From: Agarivorans aestuarii
Lineage (GTDB): Bacteria > Pseudomonadota > Gammaproteobacteria > Enterobacterales > Celerinatantimonadaceae
Direction: 5' to 3'
NCBI RefSeq assembly: GCF_019670125.1
Contig: NZ_AP023033.1
Location: forward strand, 3,431,001 to 3,495,000
Length of the DNA: 64,000 bases
Part shown: positions 44,260 through 52,900 of the stretch, one piece after another
Layout: each line of letters begins with the position of its first letter
How positions within the stretch are numbered: the first letter of the stretch is position 1
The notes under the pieces: model-generated
Told to the model about the DNA's origin: nothing
What the model saw: the letters and a program-made list of their open reading frames with translations, nothing else
Databases searched by the model: none
Position numbers and translations under genes: made by a program

Positions 44260-44471
44260 TACTTACGCCACATCATCCCTGTTATGGCTAATCTAAAAGG
44301 CATATTTGACCAAAAAGTGACGCTTTGATGTCAAGACCATGACAGAATTATCATTGCTAAGCTAAGAGGCTTTGTTTAGTGTACTAAACTCAATTAGGCT
44401 AGTGAGAGTACTTAGGATTTAGTAGCGCTTAATCTAGTTAATTGGAATGCATAACCATCATGGAGTAGATA

Positions 44472-45509
44472 GTGAGATCGAATTCCCCACAACGCCCATT
44501 ATCAATTGCCACCATTGGCGGCGGAAGCGGTCACTTTGTATTGTTATCGGCTCTTAGAGATGCAGATCACCTAGCGATTAGCGCCATTGTATCGATGACC
44601 GACAGTGGCGGAAGCACCGGCCGCCTGCGTGATGAACTAGGCATTTTGCCACCAGGGGATATTCTTAAATGTGTATTAGCCCTCTCTCCCTATCGAGAAT
44701 TAGCCCGTAAGCTTTTGTTAAAACGCTTTACCAAAGGCAAGCGTTTGTCTGGTCATAGTGCCGGTAACATGTTGCTTACCATGCTCTCGCAATACAGCGG
44801 ATCTTTTTCGGAAGGTATTCAAGGCTTAGCACAAATGCTCGACGTTGAAGGAGAGATTTTGCCGGTCACCATTGATAAGTCCACCTTAGTGGCGGAACTT
44901 ACCAGCGGTGAACGTATTTTTGGTGAGAGTGCTATCGATTTGCCTCGCGGCGATCAACGAGAAAAAATAGCCAATGTATTTTTAGTTCCTCATCACGCTG
45001 AACAAGTGCGAGTTTATCCACCAGTGATTGAGCGCATCAACACCGTTGAGGCGATTGTACTAGGCCCTGGCGATCTATTTACCAGCATTATTCCTAATCT
45101 ATTAGTGCCGGGTGTTAAGGAAGCGATAAAAAGCAGCAAAGCTAAGCTTGTGTATGTAAGCAACATTATGACTAAGTTTGGTGAGACCGACGGTTATAAT
45201 TTAGAGCATTTCATTTCGGATTTAGAGCACTATTTGGGTCGACCTCTAGATGCTGTAGTGGTGAATAACCATATACCCAGTGACGAAATGATAGCTAACT
45301 ACAACTTAGAGCGCGCGCAAGTAGTAGCGGTTGATGATCTAGAAGCTATTGGTAACAAATATCAGCTGATTTATGCCGACTTAATTGATGAAGACAGCGA
45401 TATAGTACGTCACGATTCAGAAAAACTTGCCAACGCCTTACTGCCCTACCTCAGTAGTTTAGACAGCCAAACCTTATCGCTGGTAAAAGCTAGCGGAACT
45501 GAGGGTTAA
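44472..45509 (+). CDS. YvcK/CofD-family protein (gluconeogenesis factor-like)
   Basis: A 345-residue protein beginning with the nucleotide-binding 'IATIGGGSGHFVLLSALRD' (GGGxG) and 'MTDSGGSTGRLRDELGILPPGD', the family signature of YvcK and the related CofD 2-phospho-L-lactate transferase. Further features: 'SGHSAGNMLLTMLSQ' near 95, 'LGPGDLFTSIIPNLLV' near 197, 'SNIMTKFGETDGY' near 234. YvcK proteins bind UDP-sugars and affect cell wall and carbon metabolism. It overlaps by 20 bases the convergent gene behind it. Confidence 0.9.
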   Translation: MRSNSPQRPLSIATIGGGSGHFVLLSALRDADHLAISAIVSMTDSGGSTGRLRDELGILPPGDILKCVLALSPYRELARKLLLKRFTKGKRLSGHSAGNMLLTMLSQYSGSFSEGIQGLAQMLDVEGEILPVTIDKSTLVAELTSGERIFGESAIDLPRGDQREKIANVFLVPHHAEQVRVYPPVIERINTVEAIVLGPGDLFTSIIPNLLVPGVKEAIKSSKAKLVYVSNIMTKFGETDGYNLEHFISDLEHYLGRPLDAVVVNNHIPSDEMIANYNLERAQVVAVDDLEAIGNKYQLIYADLIDEDSDIVRHDSEKLANALLPYLSSLDSQTLSLVKASGTEG

Positions 45510-45984
45510 TATTGGCTCCGCCCGCTAAGGCTGAGTCAGGCATTCTTCGCATCAAATCATCAAGCTGAGTAAATACCGGGCGTAATGACGGGTCGTATTT
45601 ATCCTGCCAGCGCCAATGCCACTCATTGTCACCTTGGGTCCAACGTATCAGCTTTTCTGAGCTGTGCTCTCCCGAGTATGGCGAAGCCAACTGCTTGGGT
45701 ACCTGTTGCAGCAAGGCGTATATGTCGGAACACACCAACATCGACAACTGTTGCACCGCTTCACTAGCATTAGCCTGATCACGGTAAGTTTGACGAATGG
45801 AATAATGGAGGTTTTCACAATCTACATTGACTGTGATGCTTCCATCAGGGCGATGGAACATAAAACTCAATTGATAGGCAGGAGCCGCTTTGTCGAACAG
45901 GGCTACCCAAGTGGTTGCGCCACTGACTAGAACAATCACTGTGCCTAGTACAATACTTCCCCAATAGCGTGACTTTTTCGCCAT
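45490..45984 (-). CDS. Hypothetical membrane-anchored protein
   Basis: Family not recognised. 164 residues with one N-terminal membrane helix (about residues 9-29) and a soluble, probably periplasmic domain containing two cysteines ('VDCENLHYS', 'MLVCSDIYALL'), which could form a disulfide. Its last 20 bases overlap the end of the YvcK-family gene. Confidence 0.65.
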   Translation of the reverse strand: MAKKSRYWGSIVLGTVIVLVSGATTWVALFDKAAPAYQLSFMFHRPDGSITVNVDCENLHYSIRQTYRDQANASEAVQQLSMLVCSDIYALLQQVPKQLASPYSGEHSSEKLIRWTQGDNEWHWRWQDKYDPSLRPVFTQLDDLMRRMPDSALAGGANINPQFR

Positions 45985-46320
45985 AGCTTACTCGCTCATT
46001 CCATGTGCCTATGGTTTACCAACAAAGCGTAAAACACTTTATTTAGTCACCAATCTTTCTTAACTCCTTTTAAAGGTAGGGCAGATTTAATCGCTTGCAA
46101 AGCTCTTTTTTGATAAATAGGTCAATTTAAAACAAACCATCCTTGTGGATAAGATTGATTAGTTTAGTGAAAAGAGTTGCTTAGTAAAAAGCACCAGTTT
46201 GGGGCTAGAATATTTGCGCTCGAAAAAATATAAAAAAAACTTTTTATACTGATATGACCACCCTAGTATCAATTTTTGCTAAAATCGCCGCTCGCCGCAT
46301 CATGCAAAGTAAAGTGAGTT
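45985..46320. promoter_or_regulatory. Non-coding gap upstream of the DUF3581 gene
   Basis: 336 AT-rich bases. An extended -10 (TGCTAAAAT at 46277-46285) stands 36 bases before the gene; another TATACT lies at 46247. No RNA gene or repeat was seen. Confidence 0.35.
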
Positions 46321-47037
46321 ATGAATTTAAACCAATATTTTAGTCGAGAAGATCAGCAGTTTGTATTTAGCAGACAGCAAGCTTGTGATTTTGCCAAAGG
46401 CGTCGCCAACGACTTTAATGCCATTCACGATGCAGACTCTTCGCGCTTCTGTGTTCCTGGTGATTTATTATTCTCGGTAATGCTTAGCGAGCTAGGCCTT
46501 AGCCAAGACATGCAATTTACCTTTGCCGGCATGGTCACCGATGGCGTACCACTAAGCATTGAGCAGCAAGAGCAACACTGCTTACTGGTAGATAACAACG
46601 GTAAAGAGTACCTGCAAGTAGAACGCAGCGGTGAAAACCTAAAAGATGCTGAGATTATTGGCGATATTATTGCTGACTATGTGCGTTTCTCTGGGCGTAA
46701 CTTTCCGCACATATTAGTCCCCCTACTCGAAGAACAAGGATTAATGCTTAACCGCAAGCGTCCGTTAGTGATTTACGAAAACATGAGCCTGCATTTCGAG
46801 CAATTACCAACTCGCTCTCCACACTTAGAGTTTGTTGGCGGTGAGTTTGTTCCAAATGGTAAACGTGGCGTAGCCTTGCTTAAATTTACTATTAGCGAAG
46901 ATGGTCAAGTTATCGGCAAAGGCCAAAAACGCATGGTATTAGGCAGTTTACTTCCGTACGAAAAAGCCGAAAGTGACATGCTAATTGATAACTACGAGGG
47001 GTGCCGCCAGGCCTTCTTAAAACGCCAACAAGCGTAA
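46321..47037 (+). CDS. DUF3581-family protein
   Basis: A 238-residue soluble protein that fits DUF3581 throughout: 'FSRQQACDFAKGVANDFNAIHD', 'FCVPGDLLFSVMLSELGLS', 'GEFVPNGKRGVALLKFTIS'. The opening 'FAKxVANDFNxIHDxDxxRFCVPGDLLF' pattern is reminiscent of a hot-dog (MaoC/thioesterase-like) fold; no activity is established. It stands alone with a terminator behind it and is typical of marine gammaproteobacteria. Confidence 0.88.
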   Translation: MNLNQYFSREDQQFVFSRQQACDFAKGVANDFNAIHDADSSRFCVPGDLLFSVMLSELGLSQDMQFTFAGMVTDGVPLSIEQQEQHCLLVDNNGKEYLQVERSGENLKDAEIIGDIIADYVRFSGRNFPHILVPLLEEQGLMLNRKRPLVIYENMSLHFEQLPTRSPHLEFVGGEFVPNGKRGVALLKFTISEDGQVIGKGQKRMVLGSLLPYEKAESDMLIDNYEGCRQAFLKRQQA

Positions 47038-47043
47038 ACAACT

Positions 47044-47070
47044 AAAGCGCCAATCGGCGCTTTTATTTTA
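47044..47070 (+). terminator. Intrinsic terminator after the DUF3581 gene
   Basis: AAAGCGCC (47044-47051) pairs with GGCGCTTT (47056-47063) around AATC, followed by TATTTTA. It touches the last bases of the convergent Lrp gene. Confidence 0.75.
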
Positions 47071-47536
47071 TCTGCGATAAAGGCAAGGCGGTGTGGCTAA
47101 ACACCTGCTGCAGCACAAAGCTAGAGCGCACGCCGGTAACCCCTTCTATCCGAGTTAGTTTGCCCAACAAAAACGCCTGATAATGCTCCATATCTCTAAC
47201 CACAACTTTAAGCTGGTAATCGGCGTCGGTGCCAGTAACTAATGCGCACTCCATAACTTCTTCATAGGCACTAATTATTTTTTGAAAGTTTTCGAAGCGC
47301 TCTGGGGTATGCCTGTCCATAGAGATATGAATATAAGCGGTAAGGTTTAGGTTGAGTTTTTTTTCGTTAAGTAAGGTAACGTGTTTAGCAATGAGCCCGG
47401 CATCTTCTAAGGCCTTAACCCGCCGCGAGCAAGGGGATGGTGACAAACCAACTTGCTCAGCTAACTCTAAATTGCTAATTCGCCCATTGTTCTGCATCAA
47501 ATCTAAAATCTTTCTATCGGTGCGATCAAGGCGCAT
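47063..47536 (-). CDS. Lrp/AsnC-family transcriptional regulator
   Basis: A 157-residue protein with an N-terminal helix-turn-helix ('DRKILDLMQNNGRISNLELAEQVGLSPSPCSRRVKALEDAGLI', named in parts) and a C-terminal RAM ligand-binding domain ('TGTDADYQLKVVVRDMEHYQAF', 'GVTGVRSSFVLQQV'). Length and order are standard. Lrp proteins sense amino acids; the target genes are not adjacent here. It is transcribed away from the region of tRNA-Phe. Confidence 0.93.
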   Translation of the reverse strand: MRLDRTDRKILDLMQNNGRISNLELAEQVGLSPSPCSRRVKALEDAGLIAKHVTLLNEKKLNLNLTAYIHISMDRHTPERFENFQKIISAYEEVMECALVTGTDADYQLKVVVRDMEHYQAFLLGKLTRIEGVTGVRSSFVLQQVFSHTALPLSQIK

Positions 47537-47830
47537 TACTTACCTCCAAGTTTAAGCATCATTTCAACCTTGGTTTATTTCACCCCAAATAAACCCAAAC
47601 TACAACAATCATTGCTAACAAACTTTAAAAATACGCAATATAGACAAATACTCACCCTTTTATATTAAATATACTTATTACAGTGAAAAATACTCGGGAA
47701 CGGCAACAAATATACCCATTTGCTAGCCAATAGTTTGCTCACCACGTTAACTAGCCCCACTCTAATCGGCATTTACCCTTTGCCAGTACAGAGAACAGTG
47801 ACACCCATCACTTACGTATCCAAACTATCT

Positions 47831-47854
47831 AAAGGTGGCTTAGGCCACCTTTTT
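47831..47854 (+). terminator. Orphan intrinsic terminator upstream of tRNA-Phe
   Basis: AAAGGTGGC (47831-47839) and GCCACCTTTTT (47844-47854) with a TTAG loop form a good terminator on the plus strand, but no gene precedes it for nearly 300 bases. It may end a small RNA. Confidence 0.7.
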
Positions 47855-47927
47855 GTTTATTCTTTTGCCAGTTATTGTGCGCCATTTAATCGAAGCTCAA
47901 TTATTTCATTTTTTTTACTGATTTCGG

Positions 47928-47956
47928 TTGACTTAAACCGGCAAAATTCGTTTAAT
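47928..47956 (+). promoter_or_regulatory. Promoter of tRNA-Phe
   Basis: TTGACT (47928-47933), 17-base spacer, TTTAAT (47951-47956), then a GC-rich discriminator AGCGCCCG typical of stringently controlled stable-RNA promoters. Confidence 0.75.
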
Positions 47957-47966
47957 AGCGCCCGTC

Positions 47967-48042
47967 GCCCGGATAGCTCAGTCGGTAGAGCAGAGGATTG
48001 AAAATCCTCGTGTCGGTGGTTCGATTCCGCCTCCGGGCACCA
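47967..48042 (+). tRNA. tRNA-Phe (anticodon GAA)
   Basis: 76 bases with CCA. Acceptor GCCCGGA/TCCGGGC, D-arm GCTCAGTCGGTAGAGC, anticodon stem AGGAT/ATCCT with loop TGAAA(A) containing GAA, T-arm loop TTCGATT. All arms pair. Confidence 0.95.
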
Positions 48043-48047
48043 CCTTT

Positions 48048-48076
48048 AAAAAGCCTGCATTTATGCAGGCTTTTTT
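48048..48076 (+). terminator. Intrinsic terminator after tRNA-Phe
   Basis: AAAAAGCCTGCAT and ATGCAGGCTTTTTT form a perfect stem with a TT-centred loop. Confidence 0.9.
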
Positions 48077-48189
48077 CGTTTTAGCTTCCCATACTAAATA
48101 CCGCAAAAGGCTATCGCTTTAGTTAGCGAATAGCTAAACTCTAACTAAGTGTTTGATATCACATTGCCCACTATTTCAAGGAATGAAAT

Positions 48190-49344
48190 ATGCGCCTTTC
48201 TTCTTTTGCTTTGGCTTTATCACTATTGTTTTCTGCTGGACATAGCCAAGCTGATTTTTTCGAACAGTTTGTTGATCCTACCGACGGCCGTATGGATGCA
48301 AGCCAATGGCTAGTAGATAACGCGGTAGGTTTTTTGCCGGTACCTATTATTATTACCGATCCCGCGGTGGGTTACGGCGGCGGTTTAGTATTGGCGTTTT
48401 TTCATGAAAACGAAGAACTGCAAAATGAACAGCCGAATGATCCCAATGCCCCGCTAAAACTTACGCCTAGTGTGTCGGGTTTATTAGGGCTAGCGACAGA
48501 AAACGGCACTCGAGGTGCAGGGGCGTTTCACATGGGCATATGGAAGCAAGACAGTATTCGCTACATCGGTGCCATTGCGGGTGTAGACGCCAATATTGAT
48601 AGCTTTCGCTTGCCCAGCGACGGGGGAATTGGCGACATTCCCATTAGAGTTAATTTAAAAGGTACTTACTTACTGCAACAAATCCGCTTTCGCTTAGGCG
48701 ATAGCCCGTGGTTTGCTGGAGCCAAATACACCTTTTTAAATAGTGACAGTGAGTTTTCTATTGGCAACCTGCCCGATTATTTAAAGCCTCAGTTGAGCAT
48801 GAAAGATGGCGGAGTAAGCCTGCTGCTTAACTACGATACTCGAGATAACTCGTTTAGCCCTAACCAAGGTCTGTATGGCAACATTAGTTATGCTAAACAC
48901 GCTGACTACTTTGGCGGCGACAATGATTATTCAATCGCCTCTGGTGAGTTTTCTGGCTTTAGTTATCTAGGCAATAGCTTCCAAGGCTCTATGCGTTTAT
49001 CGGCCTCCAGTGCCCATGGCGATACGCCTTATTATGCCCTGCCCTTTATTGATATGCGCGGCATACCAGCTATGCGCTACCAAGGCGAGCGTATGGCGAC
49101 TTTACAAGGTGAACTACGTTACGACTTTGATGCACGCTGGTCTGCAGTTGTATTTGGCGGTGTTGGGCAAGCATTTAGCTCAGAGCAAAACCTAGGTGAC
49201 ACGCCTAACCGCTATGCTAAAGGCCTAGGTTTTCGTTACCTAATGGCTAGGCGCTTTAATTTACGTACCGGGATAGATGTTGCCAGAGGCCCAGAAGATA
49301 CCACCCTGCACTTCATTGTGGGCGCTGGTTGGTCAGATTTTTAA
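48190..49344 (+). CDS. Omp85/BamA-TamA-like outer-membrane barrel protein (second copy)
   Basis: A 384-residue exported protein with a signal peptide ending near 'GHSQADFFE'. It shares its plan with the protein at 27730: a short soluble N-terminus, then barrel strands with 'LLLNYDTRDNSFSPNQGLYG' and 'MRGIPAMRYQGERMA' (the RGxxxxRY loop motif). The C-terminus 'HFIVGAGWSDF' ends in phenylalanine. It is a single gene rather than part of an operon. Exact task unknown. Confidence 0.85.
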   Translation: MRLSSFALALSLLFSAGHSQADFFEQFVDPTDGRMDASQWLVDNAVGFLPVPIIITDPAVGYGGGLVLAFFHENEELQNEQPNDPNAPLKLTPSVSGLLGLATENGTRGAGAFHMGIWKQDSIRYIGAIAGVDANIDSFRLPSDGGIGDIPIRVNLKGTYLLQQIRFRLGDSPWFAGAKYTFLNSDSEFSIGNLPDYLKPQLSMKDGGVSLLLNYDTRDNSFSPNQGLYGNISYAKHADYFGGDNDYSIASGEFSGFSYLGNSFQGSMRLSASSAHGDTPYYALPFIDMRGIPAMRYQGERMATLQGELRYDFDARWSAVVFGGVGQAFSSEQNLGDTPNRYAKGLGFRYLMARRFNLRTGIDVARGPEDTTLHFIVGAGWSDF

Positions 49345-49419
49345 TCCGCCAAACAACAAATGTTGACTTTTTGTTAACAACAAGCTCTACTGGTAAGACC
49401 TCTTAAACAAGGAAAAGTT

Positions 49420-49896
49420 ATGCTTCCCAGTGTTCGTAAAGCCAACTTGATGTTGAGTTTGTTTGGTATGTTCAAAGTACCCTTGATTTGGTACTGCCGT
49501 CCTAAGATCCTTGAGATGGATGAACAGAAGGTTATTGTTAAAATTCCCCTTAAACGCCGAACCAAAAACCACCTTAACAGTATGTACTTTGGAACCTTAG
49601 CGGTTGGCGCAGACGTAGCCGGAGGCTTCTTAGCGATTGCTAAAGCCGAACAATATGGCAAAAAAGTATCGCTAGCGTTTAAGGCGGTTGAAGGGCAGTT
49701 TTTAAAGCGCCCGGAAGCAGACGTTATCTTTAGTTGTACCGACGGCAAGCTCATTGACCAAATGCTCGAGCAAACCATGCAAAGCGGTGAGCGAGTAAAC
49801 CAAGCCGTAACGATTAATGCTACCTGCCCCTCTATTAGCGATGATGAAATAGTGGCGAAGTTTTCGCTCACCCTCTCCTTAAAAGCTATTCAATAA
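49420..49896 (+). CDS. DUF4442 hot-dog fold protein
   Basis: A 158-residue protein of the DUF4442 family: 'LPSVRKANLMLSLFGMFKVPLIWYCRPKI', 'KNHLNSMYFGTLAVGADVAGGFLAI', 'VEGQFLKRPEADVIFSC' mark the hot-dog thioesterase-like fold, with 'NHLNSMYFG' where related enzymes bind thioesters. No catalytic assignment is safe. It starts at ATG 75 bases after the outer-membrane barrel gene; a hairpin without strong T-tract follows. Confidence 0.85.
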   Translation: MLPSVRKANLMLSLFGMFKVPLIWYCRPKILEMDEQKVIVKIPLKRRTKNHLNSMYFGTLAVGADVAGGFLAIAKAEQYGKKVSLAFKAVEGQFLKRPEADVIFSCTDGKLIDQMLEQTMQSGERVNQAVTINATCPSISDDEIVAKFSLTLSLKAIQ

Positions 49897-50094
49897 ACCA
49901 ATCGTCGGCTGTATTCAGCCGGCTTTAGCAATTTGCAAACACCACGCTAGCCTTCCACTTCTCAGCTCATCAAGTTGAACAAAAACAGGCCTAAAGCTTT
50001 GTAATTAAATACACTTTTTATCTTGGCATGAAATCAGATACTTCAAGCTAACTAGGTGCTAAACAGCACCGCATTGTTAGTTGCCGAGGTCATT

Positions 50095-50805
50095 ATGAAA
50101 TTAGCATCACACGCTTTATTGCTTACTGCCTGCATTAGCTTTTCAAGCCATGCTGGCATTATTTACACTATTGAGGCTCCAGGCATCCAAACCTCACAAA
50201 TAAGTGGGCCTAGCTATACAGAAAACTTCGACAATTTAACTTCATCCCAACTCAGCAATGGCTACCAAAATGCCTTTGGAGAGTACTCGGTAGATAAAGG
50301 CCAAGCCAAAGTGGCTGATTTTGGCGTTTATGGTGGAGCACATGGCGAGGGTAAATACTTATTTATTCCAAGTAAAAGTGCCGTTCAGCTCACTTTTGAC
50401 CAGCCTGTAGGCTACTTTGGTTTTTGGAGTGCCGGAGACAATGGAAACCAACTTAGTATTACCACCCAGTCTGAGCAGTTGTCCTTTAAAACCAACCAAA
50501 TTCTTGATGCTGCTGTGCTAGAACCCGGCCATTACGGTAGCCCTACTAGCGTTAAAGGCAACAAACGTGAACCCTATGGTTACGTTAATCTATTCGACGA
50601 AAGCGATGCTGACAAAATTACCGCTATCCGCTTTTTTGGTCGCAACTTCGAGACAGATAACCACACGGTAAGTGTTCAACGCGAAGCACTAACCGGCCGC
50701 TCTTTAACACCTGTAACAGTGCCGGAGCCGAAGGCTTGGTGGTTAATTAGCTTAGGACTGGTATTGCTTTTACTGAGCCAGCGACGCTCAAAGCGAACAG
50801 TTTAA
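50095..50805 (+). CDS. PEP-CTERM sorting domain protein
   Basis: A 236-residue exported protein. Signal peptide 'MKLASHALLLTACISFSSHA'. The middle is a beta-rich domain with 'ENFDNLTSSQLSNG' and 'VGYFGFWSAGDNGN', a plan shared by many PEP-CTERM proteins. The C-terminus 'VPEPKAWWLISLGLVLLLLSQRRSKR' (residues 207-232, in parts) is a typical PEP-CTERM tail: PEP motif, membrane helix and basic end. Exosortase would cut and sort it to the surface. GAGGT stands before this ATG, which is preferred over an earlier one. No exosortase gene is in the window. Confidence 0.9.
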   Translation: MKLASHALLLTACISFSSHAGIIYTIEAPGIQTSQISGPSYTENFDNLTSSQLSNGYQNAFGEYSVDKGQAKVADFGVYGGAHGEGKYLFIPSKSAVQLTFDQPVGYFGFWSAGDNGNQLSITTQSEQLSFKTNQILDAAVLEPGHYGSPTSVKGNKREPYGYVNLFDESDADKITAIRFFGRNFETDNHTVSVQREALTGRSLTPVTVPEPKAWWLISLGLVLLLLSQRRSKRTV

Positions 50806-51028
50806 GCTTAGAAGATCATTAAACGCCTATTCCTCTGCCCTACTGGATAACCAATTATCAAGGTAATCTTGCGAGATTTAGTAAAAAAGCGCAGCAAAAA
50901 CGAGACGTAAGCAGAAACACTTAGGTTAATAACTTGTATTCTTTGAATCACAGCAACAAAATGGAAAACCAATTTATAAAATTAGTTAACCAAAAGTGCT
51001 TATTGCTCATCATATAAAGGAATACTAA

Positions 51029-52051
51029 ATGAGAACTGCCTTTGTTTTAGCCGCTAGCTTGCTTGCTAGCGCTTGTTCAACTACCTCTGATCAACTTTCC
51101 ATCGCCGATGCCGCGGAAACAACCGGCTCAATTGAGTTGATTAACCCACAAGCAAAACAATTTATTGCGGCAGACGCCAAGATTAGTATTCGTGGAAAGG
51201 GCTATCGCTGGACAGAAGGACCAGTATGGATTGAACAACATGGTTTTTTGCTATTTTCCGACATCCCCAATAACACCATCGTAAAGTATCAACCTAATAA
51301 AGGTACCGAGCTTTATCTAGAAAACTCTGGTGCTACTGGCCTACAGGAAGGAGACTACGGACAAGGCTCTAATGGTTTGTTATTAAACCCACAGGGGCAA
51401 CTGGTGCTACTTCAACAAGGTGACCGCCGTGTAGCACTCATGGATGCCCCCTTAAGCGAACCTCAAAGTAAATTTGTTACGCTGGCTGGCGAGTATCAAG
51501 GCAAGCGCTTAAACAGCCCAAATGATGCGGTTTACCACAACGATGGCAGCTTATACTTTACCGATCCTCCTTATGGACTGAATTCAGGCATGAATGACTC
51601 GCGTAAAGAATTAGACTTTCAAGGGATCTATCGTCTAAGCCAAGATGGCGAGCTTGAGTTACTAGACAACAGCGTCAACTTCCCAAATGGCATTGCCTTA
51701 ACGCTTGATCAAAAAACCTTAATTGTGGCGGTGTCTGATGACAAACATCCACGCTGGTTAGCTTATGATGTAAACCCAGACGGCAGCATTAGCAACAAGC
51801 GGATATTTCACAACGCTAAAGCGTTACTTGGTGTAGCTGGAGAACAAGGTTTACCAGATGGAATGGCGGTTCATTCTAGCGGTAATATATTCGCCACAGG
51901 GCCAGGTGGAGTGTGGTTGTTCTCCCCACAAGGGGAAGTACTTGCCAAAATACGTACCGGACGTTTAACCGCTAACTGTACTCTGTCGGCCGATGAAAAA
52001 TACCTGTTTATTACTGCTCACGACACCCTAATGTCGGTGCCACTGTTATAA
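51029..52051 (+). CDS. SMP-30/gluconolactonase-like lipoprotein
   Basis: A 340-residue protein with a lipobox ('LLASACSTT', cysteine near 16) and a six-bladed propeller of the SMP-30/gluconolactonase family: 'RWTEGPVWIEQHGFLLFSDIPNN' (conserved metal-binding glutamate in 'EGPVW'), 'KRLNSPNDAVYHNDGSLYFTDPPYG' (asparagine and aspartate), 'FPNGIALTLDQ' and 'GLPDGMAVHSSGNIFATGPGG'. The metal ligands are present. It may hydrolyse lactones in the envelope. It is convergent with the next lipoprotein gene, with a shared hairpin at 52060. Confidence 0.9.
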   Translation: MRTAFVLAASLLASACSTTSDQLSIADAAETTGSIELINPQAKQFIAADAKISIRGKGYRWTEGPVWIEQHGFLLFSDIPNNTIVKYQPNKGTELYLENSGATGLQEGDYGQGSNGLLLNPQGQLVLLQQGDRRVALMDAPLSEPQSKFVTLAGEYQGKRLNSPNDAVYHNDGSLYFTDPPYGLNSGMNDSRKELDFQGIYRLSQDGELELLDNSVNFPNGIALTLDQKTLIVAVSDDKHPRWLAYDVNPDGSISNKRIFHNAKALLGVAGEQGLPDGMAVHSSGNIFATGPGGVWLFSPQGEVLAKIRTGRLTANCTLSADEKYLFITAHDTLMSVPLL

Positions 52052-52059
52052 CGAAACCA

Positions 52060-52097
52060 GCTTGCTTAATGAGGTCTTAAGGCCCCTTTAAGCAAGC
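52060..52097. terminator. Hairpin between convergent lipoprotein genes
   Basis: GCTTGCTTAA (52060-52069) pairs with TTAAGCAAGC (52088-52097), with an inner near-palindrome around CTTAAG. It lacks a T-tract, so termination is only possible; the arm core recurs at 1909-1947. Confidence 0.45.
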
Positions 52098-52105
52098 GCT
52101 TAACT

Positions 52106-52564
52106 TTATTGCTTTTGCCACTTTTCACCTTTTAAGGCCATAAAGTCACGCCCCATTTTTAGCACCAATATCTTGCTGTCAGTCTCATTATCAATATAAG
52201 CACCGGCTGGTACCGTAGCTAGCTCGTCTTTAGCAAGCATTAACCCGCCTGGCATCTTTTTACCGCCAACAACATTTCCCCCCTCGAGCACTGCCATTTC
52301 AATTACCGACGGAGCTTGAAAGTACCAATACTCATCATCTTCAGCACTAAGTGGATACTCTCCTTTTAGAAAACGTACACCTCGCTTTCCCTGTTGGGCG
52401 CTGTCTAGCCATACTAAGGCATCATTAAACTTAACCTTGCTGGCGGGCTCACTAACCTGGGTAACTGGGCGCTCCTCAAAACCAGAACCCACCCCCACGG
52501 ATTTACATGCACTAATTAACAACACGCATAAGGTTAAATATACAACACGCTTTATTTGTAACAC
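52106..52564 (-). CDS. Hypothetical lipoprotein
   Basis: Family not recognised. 152 residues with a clear lipobox ('VLLISACKS', cysteine at about 20). The mature part has alternating strands ('KVKFNDALVWLDSAQQGKRGVRFLKGEYPL', 'VIEMAVLEGGNVVGGKKMPGGLMLAKDELATVPAG') that suggest a small beta-domain. It is convergent with the gluconolactonase-like gene. No function assigned. Confidence 0.7.
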   Translation of the reverse strand: MLQIKRVVYLTLCVLLISACKSVGVGSGFEERPVTQVSEPASKVKFNDALVWLDSAQQGKRGVRFLKGEYPLSAEDDEYWYFQAPSVIEMAVLEGGNVVGGKKMPGGLMLAKDELATVPAGAYIDNETDSKILVLKMGRDFMALKGEKWQKQ

Positions 52565-52816
52565 TTCAATTCCATCCTTAGGTTTAAGTCGCTATACAGC
52601 GTTATTTTCACCAATCATCAAAGCTTGGCGTAGTGTGCTTAAAGCTTAGTATATTCTGCCAAATCAAACAGCTATATAAACACCATTAACCTGCTTGGCT
52701 AGCTACACAAATTCTTCTAGATAAAATCAATTAGTGGCTAGAGCTTTAATGCCAACTCAAGATATTTCCCATATTCAGCCCTTCTAATTTTAACTACTTA
52801 CAAAACTATAATTAAA

Positions 52817-52843
52817 TGCAAATGATTTTAATTCTCATTCGTA
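52817..52843 (+). promoter_or_regulatory. Fur box upstream of the haem receptor gene
   Basis: GCAAATGATTTTAATTCTCATT resembles the Fur operator (ATGATTTTAATTCTCATT core). It is about 60-85 bases upstream of the ATG, next to a TATTATG -10-like stretch. Confidence 0.75.
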
Positions 52844-52900
52844 TTATGTATAGTACCGCCTAATTAAAACTTAACAGGATAAGGAACAAGCCTGAAAACC

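Noticed and set aside
47720..48001. 93-residue plus-strand frame
   Set aside because: It runs through the orphan terminator and into tRNA-Phe, so it is not a gene.
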